Assembly (NCBI GenBank): GCA_904420125.1
Contig: CAJFUK010000007.1
Span: 39,632 to 103,631 of the forward strand
Reading direction: 5' to 3'
DNA length: 64,000 bases
Source: Candidatus Falkowella caecavicola
GTDB lineage: Bacteria; Bacillota; Clostridia; Oscillospirales; Ruminococcaceae
Numbering within the stretch: position 1 is the first letter of the stretch; each line of letters opens with the position of its first letter. Of the stretch, positions 1 through 7,181 are shown in pieces. The notes under the pieces were generated by a model. That model did no database searches and was not told where the DNA came from. It saw nothing but the letters and a program-made list of their open reading frames with translations. A program made the translations under genes and the position numbers.

Positions 1-455
1 GCCAGCACGGCTTCTTCCTTTTCACGCATACAGGCTGCTTCCAATCCGCCAGCCTCATGATCGTAACCCAAGAGATGAAACATGGAATGTACGGTTAAAA
101 ATGCAACCTCCCGTGAAAGAGAATGACCATACAAATTTGCCTGTTCTACCGCTTTTTCCATGGAAATAACAATATCCCCCAGCATATATGCATTGGTTTC
201 CTGATTGACATCCCATTGGTTGTTTTCTCCCAAGGGAAAGGACAGGACGTCTGTCGGCACATTTTTCTCCCGATATTCCGCATTGAGGCGGCGGATCTCA
301 TTGTTACTGACAAAGGAAACGCTCACTTCCGCATCATGATCAAAGTTTTCATAGGATAAAACGGCATTGCAGCAGCGGCGTATCAACAGGCGCATACCGC
401 TGGGAATCTTGACATTTTTCTGATTGTTGCTGATTAATACTTTTAATTTTCTCAT
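1..455 (-). CDS. ybeY: Endoribonuclease YbeY (16S rRNA maturation), 3' end cut off
   Basis: YbeY is a zinc-dependent endoribonuclease of the UPF0054 family that acts in 16S rRNA 3'-end maturation and ribosome quality control in the cytoplasm. About 151 codons are visible; the gene runs off the left edge. The family signature is present near the cut end: a His, then the run FHLLGYDHE, which supplies the zinc-binding histidines. Upstream in the protein are the usual EVSVSFV and DVLSFPL stretches. The ATG at 453-455 overlaps the stop of the PhoH-like gene as ATGA, so the two are translationally coupled, an arrangement widely conserved for ybeZ-ybeY. The missing part should be only the last few residues. 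Confidence 0.95.
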   Translation of the reverse strand, partial: MRKLKVLISNNQKNVKIPSGMRLLIRRCCNAVLSYENFDHDAEVSVSFVSNNEIRRLNAEYREKNVPTDVLSFPLGENNQWDVNQETNAYMLGDIVISMEKAVEQANLYGHSLSREVAFLTVHSMFHLLGYDHEAGGLEAACMREKEEAVL

Positions 456-1426
456 AACGATCTACGTTTCCTTTCCTCATAATATTTTTCGTAAGCCTTG
501 ACGATTTCCTGCACCAGACGGTGCCGGACCACATCCTTTTCATTAAAACGGGTGATTGCGATGTCATCGATATTTTTGAGGACTTTTGTAGCTTCAACTA
601 AGCCCGAACGCTTACTGTCAGGCAGGTCAATCTGCGTAATATCACCAGTGATGACGGCTTTGGAGTTAAATCCCAAACGAGTCAGAAACATTTTCATCTG
701 CTCCGGTGTGGTATTCTGGGCTTCATCCAGAATAATGAAACTGTCATCCAGAGTTCGTCCGCGCATATAAGCCAGGGGAGCGACTTCAATATTACCACGT
801 TCAATATATTTCTGATAATTTTCTGCCCCCAGCATATCAAATAATGCGTCATACAGCGGACGCAGGTAAGGATCTACTTTATTCTGTAAGTCCCCGGGGA
901 GAAAACCCAGCTTTTCTCCGGCTTCCACAGCTGGACGAGTCAGAATAATACGATTGACGTCATGCGCGCGGAATGCACGTACTGCCATGGCTACAGCCAG
1001 ATAGGTTTTTCCCGTACCGGCCGGCCCAATACCCAGAACAATGGTATTTTTGGCGATGTGATCCACATATTTTTTCTGTCCGAGCGTTTTAGGTTTGACC
1101 GGTTTGCCTTTGGCCGTAATACAGATACAATCAGAAGCCAGCGTGCTGATCTGGTCATCATTCCCATCGTTGACAAGCTGTATGACATACCGTACATTTT
1201 GCTCGTTTAATGTTTCCCCTTTATTCAGCAGAGCCAACAGTCCATCAATTGTACGCGCAGTTCGCGCCACATTGTCTGCTTCACCCGAAATTTTTATATC
1301 ACTGCCACGGTTTACAATCGAGACCTGGTATTCATTTTGCAGCAGTTTTATATTTTCGTCAAAACTTCCGAATAGGGCAATAGCCAGTTCCATTCTGTCG
1401 ATATCAATTGTTTGTTCAATCGTCAA
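452..1426 (-). CDS. phoH: PhoH-like ATPase (YbeZ family)
   Basis: Cytoplasmic P-loop ATPase of the PhoH/YbeZ family, thought to be an RNA helicase-like partner of YbeY in rRNA processing. The N-terminal part is a KH-like RNA-binding region; the ATPase core carries Walker A GPAGTGKTYLA and Walker B DEAQN, followed by the sensor-like ITGDITQIDLP. I chose a TTG start at 1426 because AAAGGA lies about 11 bases before it and the protein then begins TIEQTIDID, as relatives do. An in-frame ATG at 1438 sits directly against the AAAGG, and the longest open frame starts at 1465. The gene is followed by ybeY with a 4-base overlap. A TATACT-like -10 lies on this strand at 1482-1487 without a convincing -35. 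Confidence 0.93.
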   Translation of the reverse strand: MTIEQTIDIDRMELAIALFGSFDENIKLLQNEYQVSIVNRGSDIKISGEADNVARTARTIDGLLALLNKGETLNEQNVRYVIQLVNDGNDDQISTLASDCICITAKGKPVKPKTLGQKKYVDHIAKNTIVLGIGPAGTGKTYLAVAMAVRAFRAHDVNRIILTRPAVEAGEKLGFLPGDLQNKVDPYLRPLYDALFDMLGAENYQKYIERGNIEVAPLAYMRGRTLDDSFIILDEAQNTTPEQMKMFLTRLGFNSKAVITGDITQIDLPDSKRSGLVEATKVLKNIDDIAITRFNEKDVVRHRLVQEIVKAYEKYYEERKRRSL

Positions 1427-1738
1427 GCAGAATAACATCCTTTCAAAAACAGAATATACTATCACAAAAATGCTCAGTATCAGTATAGCACATTTTTGGT
1501 TATTTGTATTGATATTTTATGGAATTCTACAAAAATTTATCAGGAATATTCAATAAAGGTTTTTTATTGGAAAGAATCTTTCACAGATTGTACAATAAAT
1601 TTTCAATTTTATTGGAATTTTATCATTGATTTTGTGTAGAACATTCTGCCAATTTGTTGCTTTAAACAACTCTTTTTTTTGAAATTATTCAGCAAAAACA
1701 GCCGAAATGTAAATTATTGTAAAAAATCCAAAAACATA
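1427..1738. other. AT-rich divergent intergenic region
   Basis: Very AT-rich spacer between the minus-strand phoH-ybeY pair and the plus-strand DUF6514/nrdR genes. A minus-strand TATACT (1482-1487) is a possible -10 for phoH. I see no coding potential, repeat or convincing RNA structure in the remainder. Confidence 0.5.
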
Positions 1739-1767
1739 TTGATAAAATATTTCATTTGTGTTATACT
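1739..1767 (+). promoter_or_regulatory. Promoter of the DUF6514 gene
   Basis: TTGATA (1739-1744) and TATACT (1762-1767) with a 17-base spacer, 34 bases before the start codon. This is a good housekeeping sigma-factor match. Confidence 0.8.
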
Positions 1768-1800
1768 GGAAAAACAAGGAAATAAAGCGGAGGAAGAAAA

Positions 1801-2061
1801 ATGATACAGAGTTTTCATTATGAAATGATCCAGACGACAAAAGAGATTGAAGATGCAGGAACAGTAACCTTATATGGTATTTCCGTGACAGATTCCCTGG
1901 CGGGGGACTCTGCTCCCTGTTGGAAAGCAGAAGATATCTCTTCACAGAAAGAAGTGGTAGCTGTATTATTGGAACGTATGCAAAGAAACCAGGTGACACC
2001 GGATACAGCGGAAGAGGTGACAGAAGATTATCTGGCAGAAATTTATGGCCTATCCTGTTGA
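1801..2061 (+). CDS. DUF6514 family protein
   Basis: Small acidic soluble protein of 86 residues, resembling the DUF6514 proteins found in Clostridia near nrdR. No function is known. The sequence has a Phe/Tyr-rich start, a middle TLYGISVTDS stretch and an acidic C-terminal helix ending in DYLAEIYG. There is no signal peptide or membrane segment. The ATG is preceded by GCGGAGGAAG at good spacing and by its own promoter. NrdR follows 90 bases downstream from a separate promoter that begins at the stop codon of this gene. The family name is recalled from sequence resemblance, not from a search. Confidence 0.8.
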   Translation: MIQSFHYEMIQTTKEIEDAGTVTLYGISVTDSLAGDSAPCWKAEDISSQKEVVAVLLERMQRNQVTPDTAEEVTEDYLAEIYGLSC

Positions 2062-2086
2062 AAAATCCTGGTTTTTGTGTTATACT
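2058..2086 (+). promoter_or_regulatory. Promoter of nrdR
   Basis: TTGAAA (2058-2063) and TATACT (2081-2086), 17-base spacer. The -35 overlaps the TGA stop of the DUF6514 gene, so nrdR has its own promoter immediately after it. Confidence 0.75.
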
Positions 2087-2151
2087 ATATAAAAACACAG
2101 AAAAATCAGGCCCCTTCTATATCGACAAACAGAAGGATGGGAAGTGACGCT

Positions 2152-2604
2152 ATGAAATGCCCCTTTTGTAATTATGTAGACAGCAAAGTGATAGACTCCC
2201 GTTCGGCGGACGATGGAAGCCGTATTCGCCGCCGCCGGGAATGTTTACAGTGCGGAGGCCGTTTTACTACCTATGAGGTCGTTGAAAATCTTCCGTTGCT
2301 TGTGATAAAAAAAGACAAATCCCGTCAGCCGTTTGACAAGGAAAAACTTTTAAACCGGCTGCTGTTGGCTTGTAAAAAAAGGCCTATCCCCGTGGAAACA
2401 CTGGAGCGGGTTGTCTCAGAAATTGAAATGACCCTTTTGAATTCTTTTGTCCGTGAGGTGGAATCTACCCAGATTGGAGAAATGGCTTTAGATAAACTGC
2501 GCGATATTGATGTGATTGCTTATGTGCGGTTTGCTTCTGTGTATCGGGATTTTTCTACTGTGGATGAGTTTATGAACGAACTCAAAAATCTGAAAAAAAG
2601 CTGA
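2152..2604 (+). CDS. nrdR: Transcriptional repressor NrdR
   Basis: ATP/dATP-sensing zinc-ribbon repressor of ribonucleotide reductase genes. The 150-residue length is typical. A four-cysteine zinc ribbon is formed by Cys3, Cys6, Cys31 and Cys34, followed by an ATP-cone domain from about residue 47 to 137 ([16 protein letters not shown] begins it). The start at 2152 is chosen because the protein then begins with the invariant MKCPFC; the frame stays open 25 codons further upstream but that part does not belong to the family. It is transcribed from the promoter at 2058-2086. No ribonucleotide reductase gene lies in the window. Confidence 0.97.
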   Translation: MKCPFCNYVDSKVIDSRSADDGSRIRRRRECLQCGGRFTTYEVVENLPLLVIKKDKSRQPFDKEKLLNRLLLACKKRPIPVETLERVVSEIEMTLLNSFVREVESTQIGEMALDKLRDIDVIAYVRFASVYRDFSTVDEFMNELKNLKKS

Positions 2605-2697
2605 TCAGGCGAAAAGGTTGTAACTGTGGGAACGAAGGCACAACCGTTCGTATACGGGATAGGAAAACGAAATTTTTAGGGAATTTACGAAAATTAC

Positions 2698-2726
2698 TTG
2701 CAATTTTTAGAAGAATATGTTATAGT
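2698..2726 (+). promoter_or_regulatory. Promoter of rplS
   Basis: TTGCAA (2698-2703) and TATAGT (2721-2726) with a 17-base spacer. Transcription would begin near 2733 and run into the L19 leader. Confidence 0.8.
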
Positions 2727-2732
2727 ATATTC

Positions 2733-2848
2733 GCATTTGTTGTCCGTGGGGCGGGTCTCCACGAGATTTAATGCCGAAAAGACATTAAAAAGGACAGTCC
2801 TCTGACTGCGCGCAGTTTATGAATGTTCGGAAATTTAGGAGGATTATA
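2733..2848 (+). ncRNA. Putative L19 leader (autoregulatory 5' UTR of rplS)
   Basis: The roughly 115-base leader folds on paper into a three-way junction. An outer stem TGTCC/GGACA (2741-2745 with 2792-2796) encloses two hairpins: CGTGG/CCACG (2745-2749 with 2759-2763) and TTTAATG/CATTAAA (2767-2773 with 2783-2789). The palindrome ACTGCGCGCAGT (2805-2816) follows before the ribosome site. L19 leaders that bind the encoded protein are known in Firmicutes; assignment here rests on position and pairing only. Confidence 0.65.
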
Positions 2849-3193
2849 ATGGACGCTTTAAAGCTCATCAGCGAAAGCTCTATGAAAAAAGACGTCCCGG
2901 TTATTCAGATCGGTGACACGGTTAAGGTCAATGTAAAGATTAAAGAGGGCGACAAAGAAAGAATTCAGACTTTTGAGGGTACTGTGATCGCTAAAAAGCA
3001 TGGTGGTATCTCTGAAACCTTTACTGTACGCCGTCTTTCTCACGGCGTAGGCGTGGAGAGAGTATTTCCGTTGCATTCTCCGAATGTTGCGAGCGTTGAA
3101 CTGGTTCGCAACGGTCATGTCCGCAGAGCGAAACTTTACTATCTCCGTGATCGGGTTGGTAAAGCAGCAAAAGTTAAGCAGAAAATTCGGTAA
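2849..3193 (+). CDS. rplS: 50S ribosomal protein L19
   Basis: L19 sits at the interface of the two ribosomal subunits. The protein is 114 residues, the normal size, with the typical [18 protein letters not shown] and [19 protein letters not shown] stretches and the basic end [14 protein letters not shown] tail. The ATG at 2849 follows a strong AGGAGG; an in-frame ATG ten codons upstream lies in the leader and is not needed. The gene is monocistronic: it has its own promoter, a structured leader and an immediately adjacent terminator. Confidence 0.98.
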   Translation: MDALKLISESSMKKDVPVIQIGDTVKVNVKIKEGDKERIQTFEGTVIAKKHGGISETFTVRRLSHGVGVERVFPLHSPNVASVELVRNGHVRRAKLYYLRDRVGKAAKVKQKIR

Positions 3194-3195
3194 TA

Positions 3196-3226
3196 TACAA
3201 AAGGGACGTTCGCCGTCCCTTTTGTA
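3196..3226 (+). terminator. Rho-independent terminator of rplS
   Basis: Stem GGGACG/CGTCCC (3203-3208 with 3214-3219), extended by flanking AAAA/TTTT, and followed by TTTTG. It starts 3 bases after the L19 stop codon. Confidence 0.92.
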
Positions 3227-3602
3227 TTTGTGGAAACAACTCCTGCATATTTTATCTGATACTCTGCGCAGCGAGGGGGAACCCCATAAAATTTTTATCT
3301 TTACTGTAAAAACCTTTACCCGTTGACTGATTACAGATAAAATGCGGGGAATTATGTGAAACGAAGTCTTTCCAGACCGGGTAAAATTTTAAGAAAACAT
3401 AACAGTAAAACCATGCCGAACGATCCTCTGCGGAAACCCGGGGAGCCAAATTCGGCTGTGACCGTTGAATGCAGGCCCTGGTGCCCTTTATTTTTGGAAG
3501 AACGCTATATAAAAACGTGCGAAAAATGGCGCTGCGTTTCAAATTTTGATGGGATTTTCAGCTTAATGCCGATTTCTGTGGAAAATATCCTACGGATATT
3601 AC
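3227..3602. other. Non-coding gap with long-range inverted repeats
   Basis: No convincing gene. The region contains several complementary segments: 3249-3258 with 3334-3343 (10 of 10), 3300-3307 with 3402-3409 and 3315-3322 with 3378-3385 (8 of 8 each, nested), 3377-3382 with 3436-3441, and a GGGG/CCCC hairpin around 3275-3285. The first pairing conflicts topologically with the second, so they would be alternatives or a pseudoknot. I see no promoter I trust at its left end; it may be an unknown structured RNA or an untranscribed spacer. Some 8-base matches are expected by chance. Confidence 0.35.
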
Positions 3603-3631
3603 TTGTAAAAAAACGTTGGATACGATATAAT
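3603..3631 (+). promoter_or_regulatory. Promoter of the lepB operon
   Basis: TTGTAA (3603-3608) and a perfect TATAAT (3626-3631), 17-base spacer, 64 bases before the lepB start. Confidence 0.78.
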
Positions 3632-3695
3632 GAATAAATATGAACCATAATGCTGCGGAAAAAGCAGCTGATTTTAGTAAAGACAGGTGTTGGAT

Positions 3696-4292
3696 ATGCA
3701 GGAAGAATTACAGAATGGATCATTGGACAATAGAACAGAATATTCGGGCCAGAAAGATAAAAAAGAAGAGGCGTTCTGCCTGAAAAAAGAAATTTTTGAA
3801 ACCTGTGAAGCGATTGTTTTTGCAGTGGTTACGGTTGTGTTTGTCTTTACCTTTTTGTTTCGGATTGTAGGGGTGAATGGTCCGTCTATGAAACCGACTG
3901 TACAGCCAGAAGACCGACTGATTATCAGCCATTTGTTTTATCAGCCTGAAGTGGGGGATATTGTCGTGATCAACCATGAATCCTTTGATATGCCGATCAT
4001 CAAAAGAATCATTGCGATGGAAGGGGATACGGTGGAAATTTTGCCGGACGAGGGTAAGGTGCTGATCAATGGTCAGGAAATCCAAGAACCCTACATCAAT
4101 GAACTGACCAAGAAGACCAATCCCCGTATTACTTATCCTTTAACCGTACCGGAAGGGCAAGTATTTGTGATGGGAGATAACCGTATGCATTCTTCGGACA
4201 GCCGGGACGTGGGCTGTATTGATGTGAATCAAATTGTCGGCCGGGCTATTCTGCGGATTTATCCATTCAACAGTATCGGCCTGCTGGAATAG
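3696..4292 (+). CDS. lepB: Signal peptidase I
   Basis: Membrane serine protease that removes signal peptides from exported proteins. It is 198 residues with a charged cytoplasmic N-terminus (1-37), a single membrane segment at about 38-58, then the catalytic domain. The catalytic Ser64 lies in GVNGPSMKPT and the general-base Lys103 in PIIKRIIAMEGD; the late box GDNRMHSSDSRDVG is present. The ATG at 3696 has AGGTG six bases upstream; a GTG three codons earlier has a poorer site. It heads a plus-strand run with rbgA, rnhB/yraN, a dipeptidase and thrC; lepB beside rbgA and rnhB is a common Firmicute order. Confidence 0.96.
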   Translation: MQEELQNGSLDNRTEYSGQKDKKEEAFCLKKEIFETCEAIVFAVVTVVFVFTFLFRIVGVNGPSMKPTVQPEDRLIISHLFYQPEVGDIVVINHESFDMPIIKRIIAMEGDTVEILPDEGKVLINGQEIQEPYINELTKKTNPRITYPLTVPEGQVFVMGDNRMHSSDSRDVGCIDVNQIVGRAILRIYPFNSIGLLE

Positions 4293-4386
4293 GGGTGCCG
4301 GACAGAATCCGGCCCAACGCATCTTCCGGAAATGACTGGAGCCTGAACGGAAAGCTTCAATAATTATAGACAAAGGAATGAGAGTT

Positions 4387-5250
4387 ATGCCCGAAATTCC
4401 ATCCATTCAATGGTTTCCCGGCCATATGAAAAAAACCGAGCGGATGATTCAGCAATCCCTTCCGCTGGTAGACGTGGCTGTGGAAATCACAGATGCACGG
4501 ATTCCGCAAAGCAGTCGGAATCCGCTTTTAGATCGACTTTTGGGGACGAAACCTCGCGTCATTCTTCTCAACAAAAGTGATATGGCGGATCCTGTAATCA
4601 CCAGGGAATGGATGGCCTATTATCGGGAAGGGGGCGTCCCGGTTTTGGCTACTGATTGCCGCAGTGGTCTGGGTATGAAAGAATTCCCTGCTTTTGTTCG
4701 GAAAGAATTGGCTGAACTTCTGGAACGACGGGGAGAAAAAGGGATGGCCGGAAAACCGATTCGTGCAATGGTTTTGGGCATCCCCAATGTAGGGAAGTCT
4801 TCTTTTATCAACCGGATGGCGGGAAATAAACGCGCGAAAGTAGAAGACCGTCCAGGCGTCACCCGCGGTAAGCAGTGGATCCGTATTGACAATGGCTTTG
4901 ATCTGTTGGATATGCCAGGCATCCTCTGGCCCAAATTTGAAGATCCCGCAGTGGGAGAAAAATTGGCTTTTACCGGTGCGGTGAAGGATGATGTTCTGGA
5001 TATTGAATTGCTGGCCATGCGGCTGCTCGCTTATTTGTCTGTATTTTACCCTGCTGTATTAACCGAGCGGTTTAAATTGGAAGGCAGCGAGGGTATGAAG
5101 GACTATGAACGGTTGGAAGCGGTCGGGCGGAAGCGCGGCATGTTGATTTCCGGTGGAGAAGTCAATACCGAGCGTGCCGCGATTACTGTACTAGATGAAT
5201 TTCGGAGTGGAAAACTCGGACGAATTTCTCTCGAACGCCCAGGAAGGTAA
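4387..5250 (+). CDS. rbgA: Ribosome biogenesis GTPase RbgA (YlqF)
   Basis: Essential GTPase for late 50S assembly. The circularly permuted motif order that marks the family is seen: G4 (NKSD, about residue 60) comes before G1 (GIPNVGKSSF, about residue 130) and G3 (DMPG). The N-terminal IQWFPGHMKK is the family hallmark. The ATG at 4387 has AAAGGA nine bases upstream; an ATG three codons earlier abuts that site, so the later start is preferred, giving 287 residues. The ATG lies 94 bases after lepB and rnhB follows 33 bases downstream. Confidence 0.96.
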   Translation: MPEIPSIQWFPGHMKKTERMIQQSLPLVDVAVEITDARIPQSSRNPLLDRLLGTKPRVILLNKSDMADPVITREWMAYYREGGVPVLATDCRSGLGMKEFPAFVRKELAELLERRGEKGMAGKPIRAMVLGIPNVGKSSFINRMAGNKRAKVEDRPGVTRGKQWIRIDNGFDLLDMPGILWPKFEDPAVGEKLAFTGAVKDDVLDIELLAMRLLAYLSVFYPAVLTERFKLEGSEGMKDYERLEAVGRKRGMLISGGEVNTERAAITVLDEFRSGKLGRISLERPGR

Positions 5251-5283
5251 TTTCTCAGTATGATGTAAAACGAAAGGATTAAT

Positions 5284-6249
5284 ATGACGCTTTACGAATA
5301 TGACCAGAGTTTTGGCACCGAATTGCTTTGCGGCGTGGACGAAGCAGGCAGGGGGCCTTTTGCCGGGCCTGTATATGCGGCGGCTGTCATTTTGCCGCCC
5401 GGATTGGAGATCGAAGGGCTGAATGACAGTAAAAAACTGACGAATAAAAAGAGGGAAAAGATATTTGAACAGATTACCCAACAGGCTGTTTGTTATTCGA
5501 TTGCGAGCGTTCCGCCGGATGTGATTGATTCCATCAATATTCTGCAAGCCACCTTTCTTGCGATGAGAAAAGCGGTGAGCGGCCTTTCGGTACGTCCCAA
5601 ACTAGTGCTCATTGACGGAGACAAAAATCCGGATGTTGGCGTACATAGTAAGTGTATTGTGAAAGGAGATGCAACCTCCGCTTCGATTGCAGCGGCTTCG
5701 ATCCTGGCTAAAGTCGCCCGCGACCGCTATATGTTGGAGTTGGATCAGCTGTATCCGGAGTATCAATTTGCCAAGCACAAGGGATATGGAACCAAACTGC
5801 ACAGCGATTTGATTTTGAAATATGGTATTTCGCCCGTGCACCGGCAAAGCTTTCTAAAAAAGCTTGCGGCTAAAAACCCGTGTTTGGCGGAGATCAATGG
5901 CCGACGGGGAGAGGAAGCGGCTGCGCAGTGCCTGCATGAGAAAGGATATACCATTCTGGCACGGAATTACCGCGCGTTTTGCGGAGAGATTGATATCATT
6001 GCCCTGCAAGGCAATGCGTTGGTTTTTGCAGAAGTAAAGACCCGGAGTCCCGGTAGCCTTTATGCGGGAAAAGAGGCCGTGACCTCCAAAAAACAGGAAA
6101 GAATTTTAAAAACTGCTTATATATATATGAAAGAGAAGAATCTGCTGTCCGGTACACTCCAGCCGCGTTTTGACGTTTTGGAAGTACGACTGGACAATAC
6201 TGGACAGATATCTGCGATTGAACAGATTGAAAATGCTTTCGGGGGATAG
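5284..6249 (+). CDS. rnhB: RNase HII fused to a YraN-family (UPF0102) domain
   Basis: A 321-residue two-domain protein. Residues 1 to about 200 are RNase HII, which removes ribonucleotides and RNA primers from DNA: Asp19-Glu20 in CGVDEAGRGP, Asp111 in LIDGD and Asp147 in ARDRYM are the expected catalytic acids, and the domain ends with the usual KGYGT and HRQSF. Residues 207 to 321 are a YraN/UPF0102 domain with an intact PD-(D/E)XK-like core: Glu210 in GRRGEEAA, GEIDII near 234-239 and FAEVKTR near 248-254. YraN has no settled function and resembles Holliday-junction resolvases. The reading frame is unbroken across the joint. The two are neighbouring but separate genes in many bacteria. Confidence 0.93.
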   Translation: MTLYEYDQSFGTELLCGVDEAGRGPFAGPVYAAAVILPPGLEIEGLNDSKKLTNKKREKIFEQITQQAVCYSIASVPPDVIDSINILQATFLAMRKAVSGLSVRPKLVLIDGDKNPDVGVHSKCIVKGDATSASIAAASILAKVARDRYMLELDQLYPEYQFAKHKGYGTKLHSDLILKYGISPVHRQSFLKKLAAKNPCLAEINGRRGEEAAAQCLHEKGYTILARNYRAFCGEIDIIALQGNALVFAEVKTRSPGSLYAGKEAVTSKKQERILKTAYIYMKEKNLLSGTLQPRFDVLEVRLDNTGQISAIEQIENAFGG

Positions 6250-6263
6250 GAGGCTGACAATCT

Positions 6264-7178
6264 ATGCGTGTCTTTGATTTGCATTGCGATACGCTATCTG
6301 CCTGTATGGAACAGGGGCAGTCCCTGCTGCGTAACCATCTGCAGCTTGACCTGCAGCGTGGAAGGAATTTTGAAAAATGGATTCAGACCTTTGCATTTTT
6401 TATTCCGGATGATTATCGTAAAGAGGCGGCCTGGCAGTATTTCCAGAAGCTTTATCGCTTTTGGGAGCAGGAAAAGAAATTAGCGGGAAACCGCATCCGG
6501 ATGGTAACCGAAGAAAGCCTGCCGGAAACAGAGTGCCTGGCGATGCTGGCCATAGAAGGCGGCGGGGTGTTAGGTGGTGATTTGAAAAAAGCCGCGATGC
6601 TCAAAGATATGGGGATTTCTATTTTGACCCTTTGCTGGAACGGCGCCAATGAAATCGCAGGCGGCGCTCATTCCAATGAAAGACTAACCCCATTTGGTAA
6701 AGAACTGATTGCAGAACTGGAAAGGCTCGATGTGATTGTTGATGTTTCTCATTTGAATGAGGTCAGTTTCTATGACGTGGCAGCCCAGGCAAAACGGCCC
6801 TTTGTTGCGACCCATTCTAATGCCTTTATAGTTTGTCCGCATCCGCGCAACCTCAAAGACGATCAGATCCGGCGAATCATAGAAACTAGCGGACTGATCG
6901 GCCTGAATTTTTACACAGCGTTTATCACAGCAGATAAAATGCCGGATTTTGATGATTTCAGCCGCCATATTGATCATTTCCTGCATTTGGGAGGGGAAGA
7001 TGTCTTGGCTTTAGGATCGGATTATGATGGAGCGGATATGCCTGATTTTTTAAATTCTGCAGAAAAAGTTGAAATTCTGTATTCTTCTGTGGTAAAATGT
7101 TATGGAAAGAAAATCGCGGATAAAATTTTTTATGAAAATGCCGCAGGATTTATGAAGAAATATAGGGAAGGAAAATGA
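6264..7178 (+). CDS. Membrane dipeptidase family protein (peptidase M19)
   Basis: Zinc dipeptidase of the renal-dipeptidase family (M19), 304 residues. The binuclear metal site is recognisable: His7 and Asp9 in DLHCDT, the bridging Glu in AIEGG, His in VDVSHLNE and His in ATHSNA, plus the substrate-side Asp in ALGSDYDG. There is no signal peptide, so it should be cytoplasmic and probably hydrolyses dipeptides or related amides. It lies 14 bases after rnhB/yraN and 3 bases before thrC, well inside the operon. Whether thrC and the dipeptidase share a metabolic role is not evident. Confidence 0.92.
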   Translation: MRVFDLHCDTLSACMEQGQSLLRNHLQLDLQRGRNFEKWIQTFAFFIPDDYRKEAAWQYFQKLYRFWEQEKKLAGNRIRMVTEESLPETECLAMLAIEGGGVLGGDLKKAAMLKDMGISILTLCWNGANEIAGGAHSNERLTPFGKELIAELERLDVIVDVSHLNEVSFYDVAAQAKRPFVATHSNAFIVCPHPRNLKDDQIRRIIETSGLIGLNFYTAFITADKMPDFDDFSRHIDHFLHLGGEDVLALGSDYDGADMPDFLNSAEKVEILYSSVVKCYGKKIADKIFYENAAGFMKKYREGK

Positions 7179-7181
7179 CAC

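Noticed and set aside
3356..3637. A 93-codon plus-strand open frame in the rplS-lepB gap
   Set aside because: No ribosome site, unlikely residue mix, runs over the lepB promoter; complementary segments explain the region better as non-coding.
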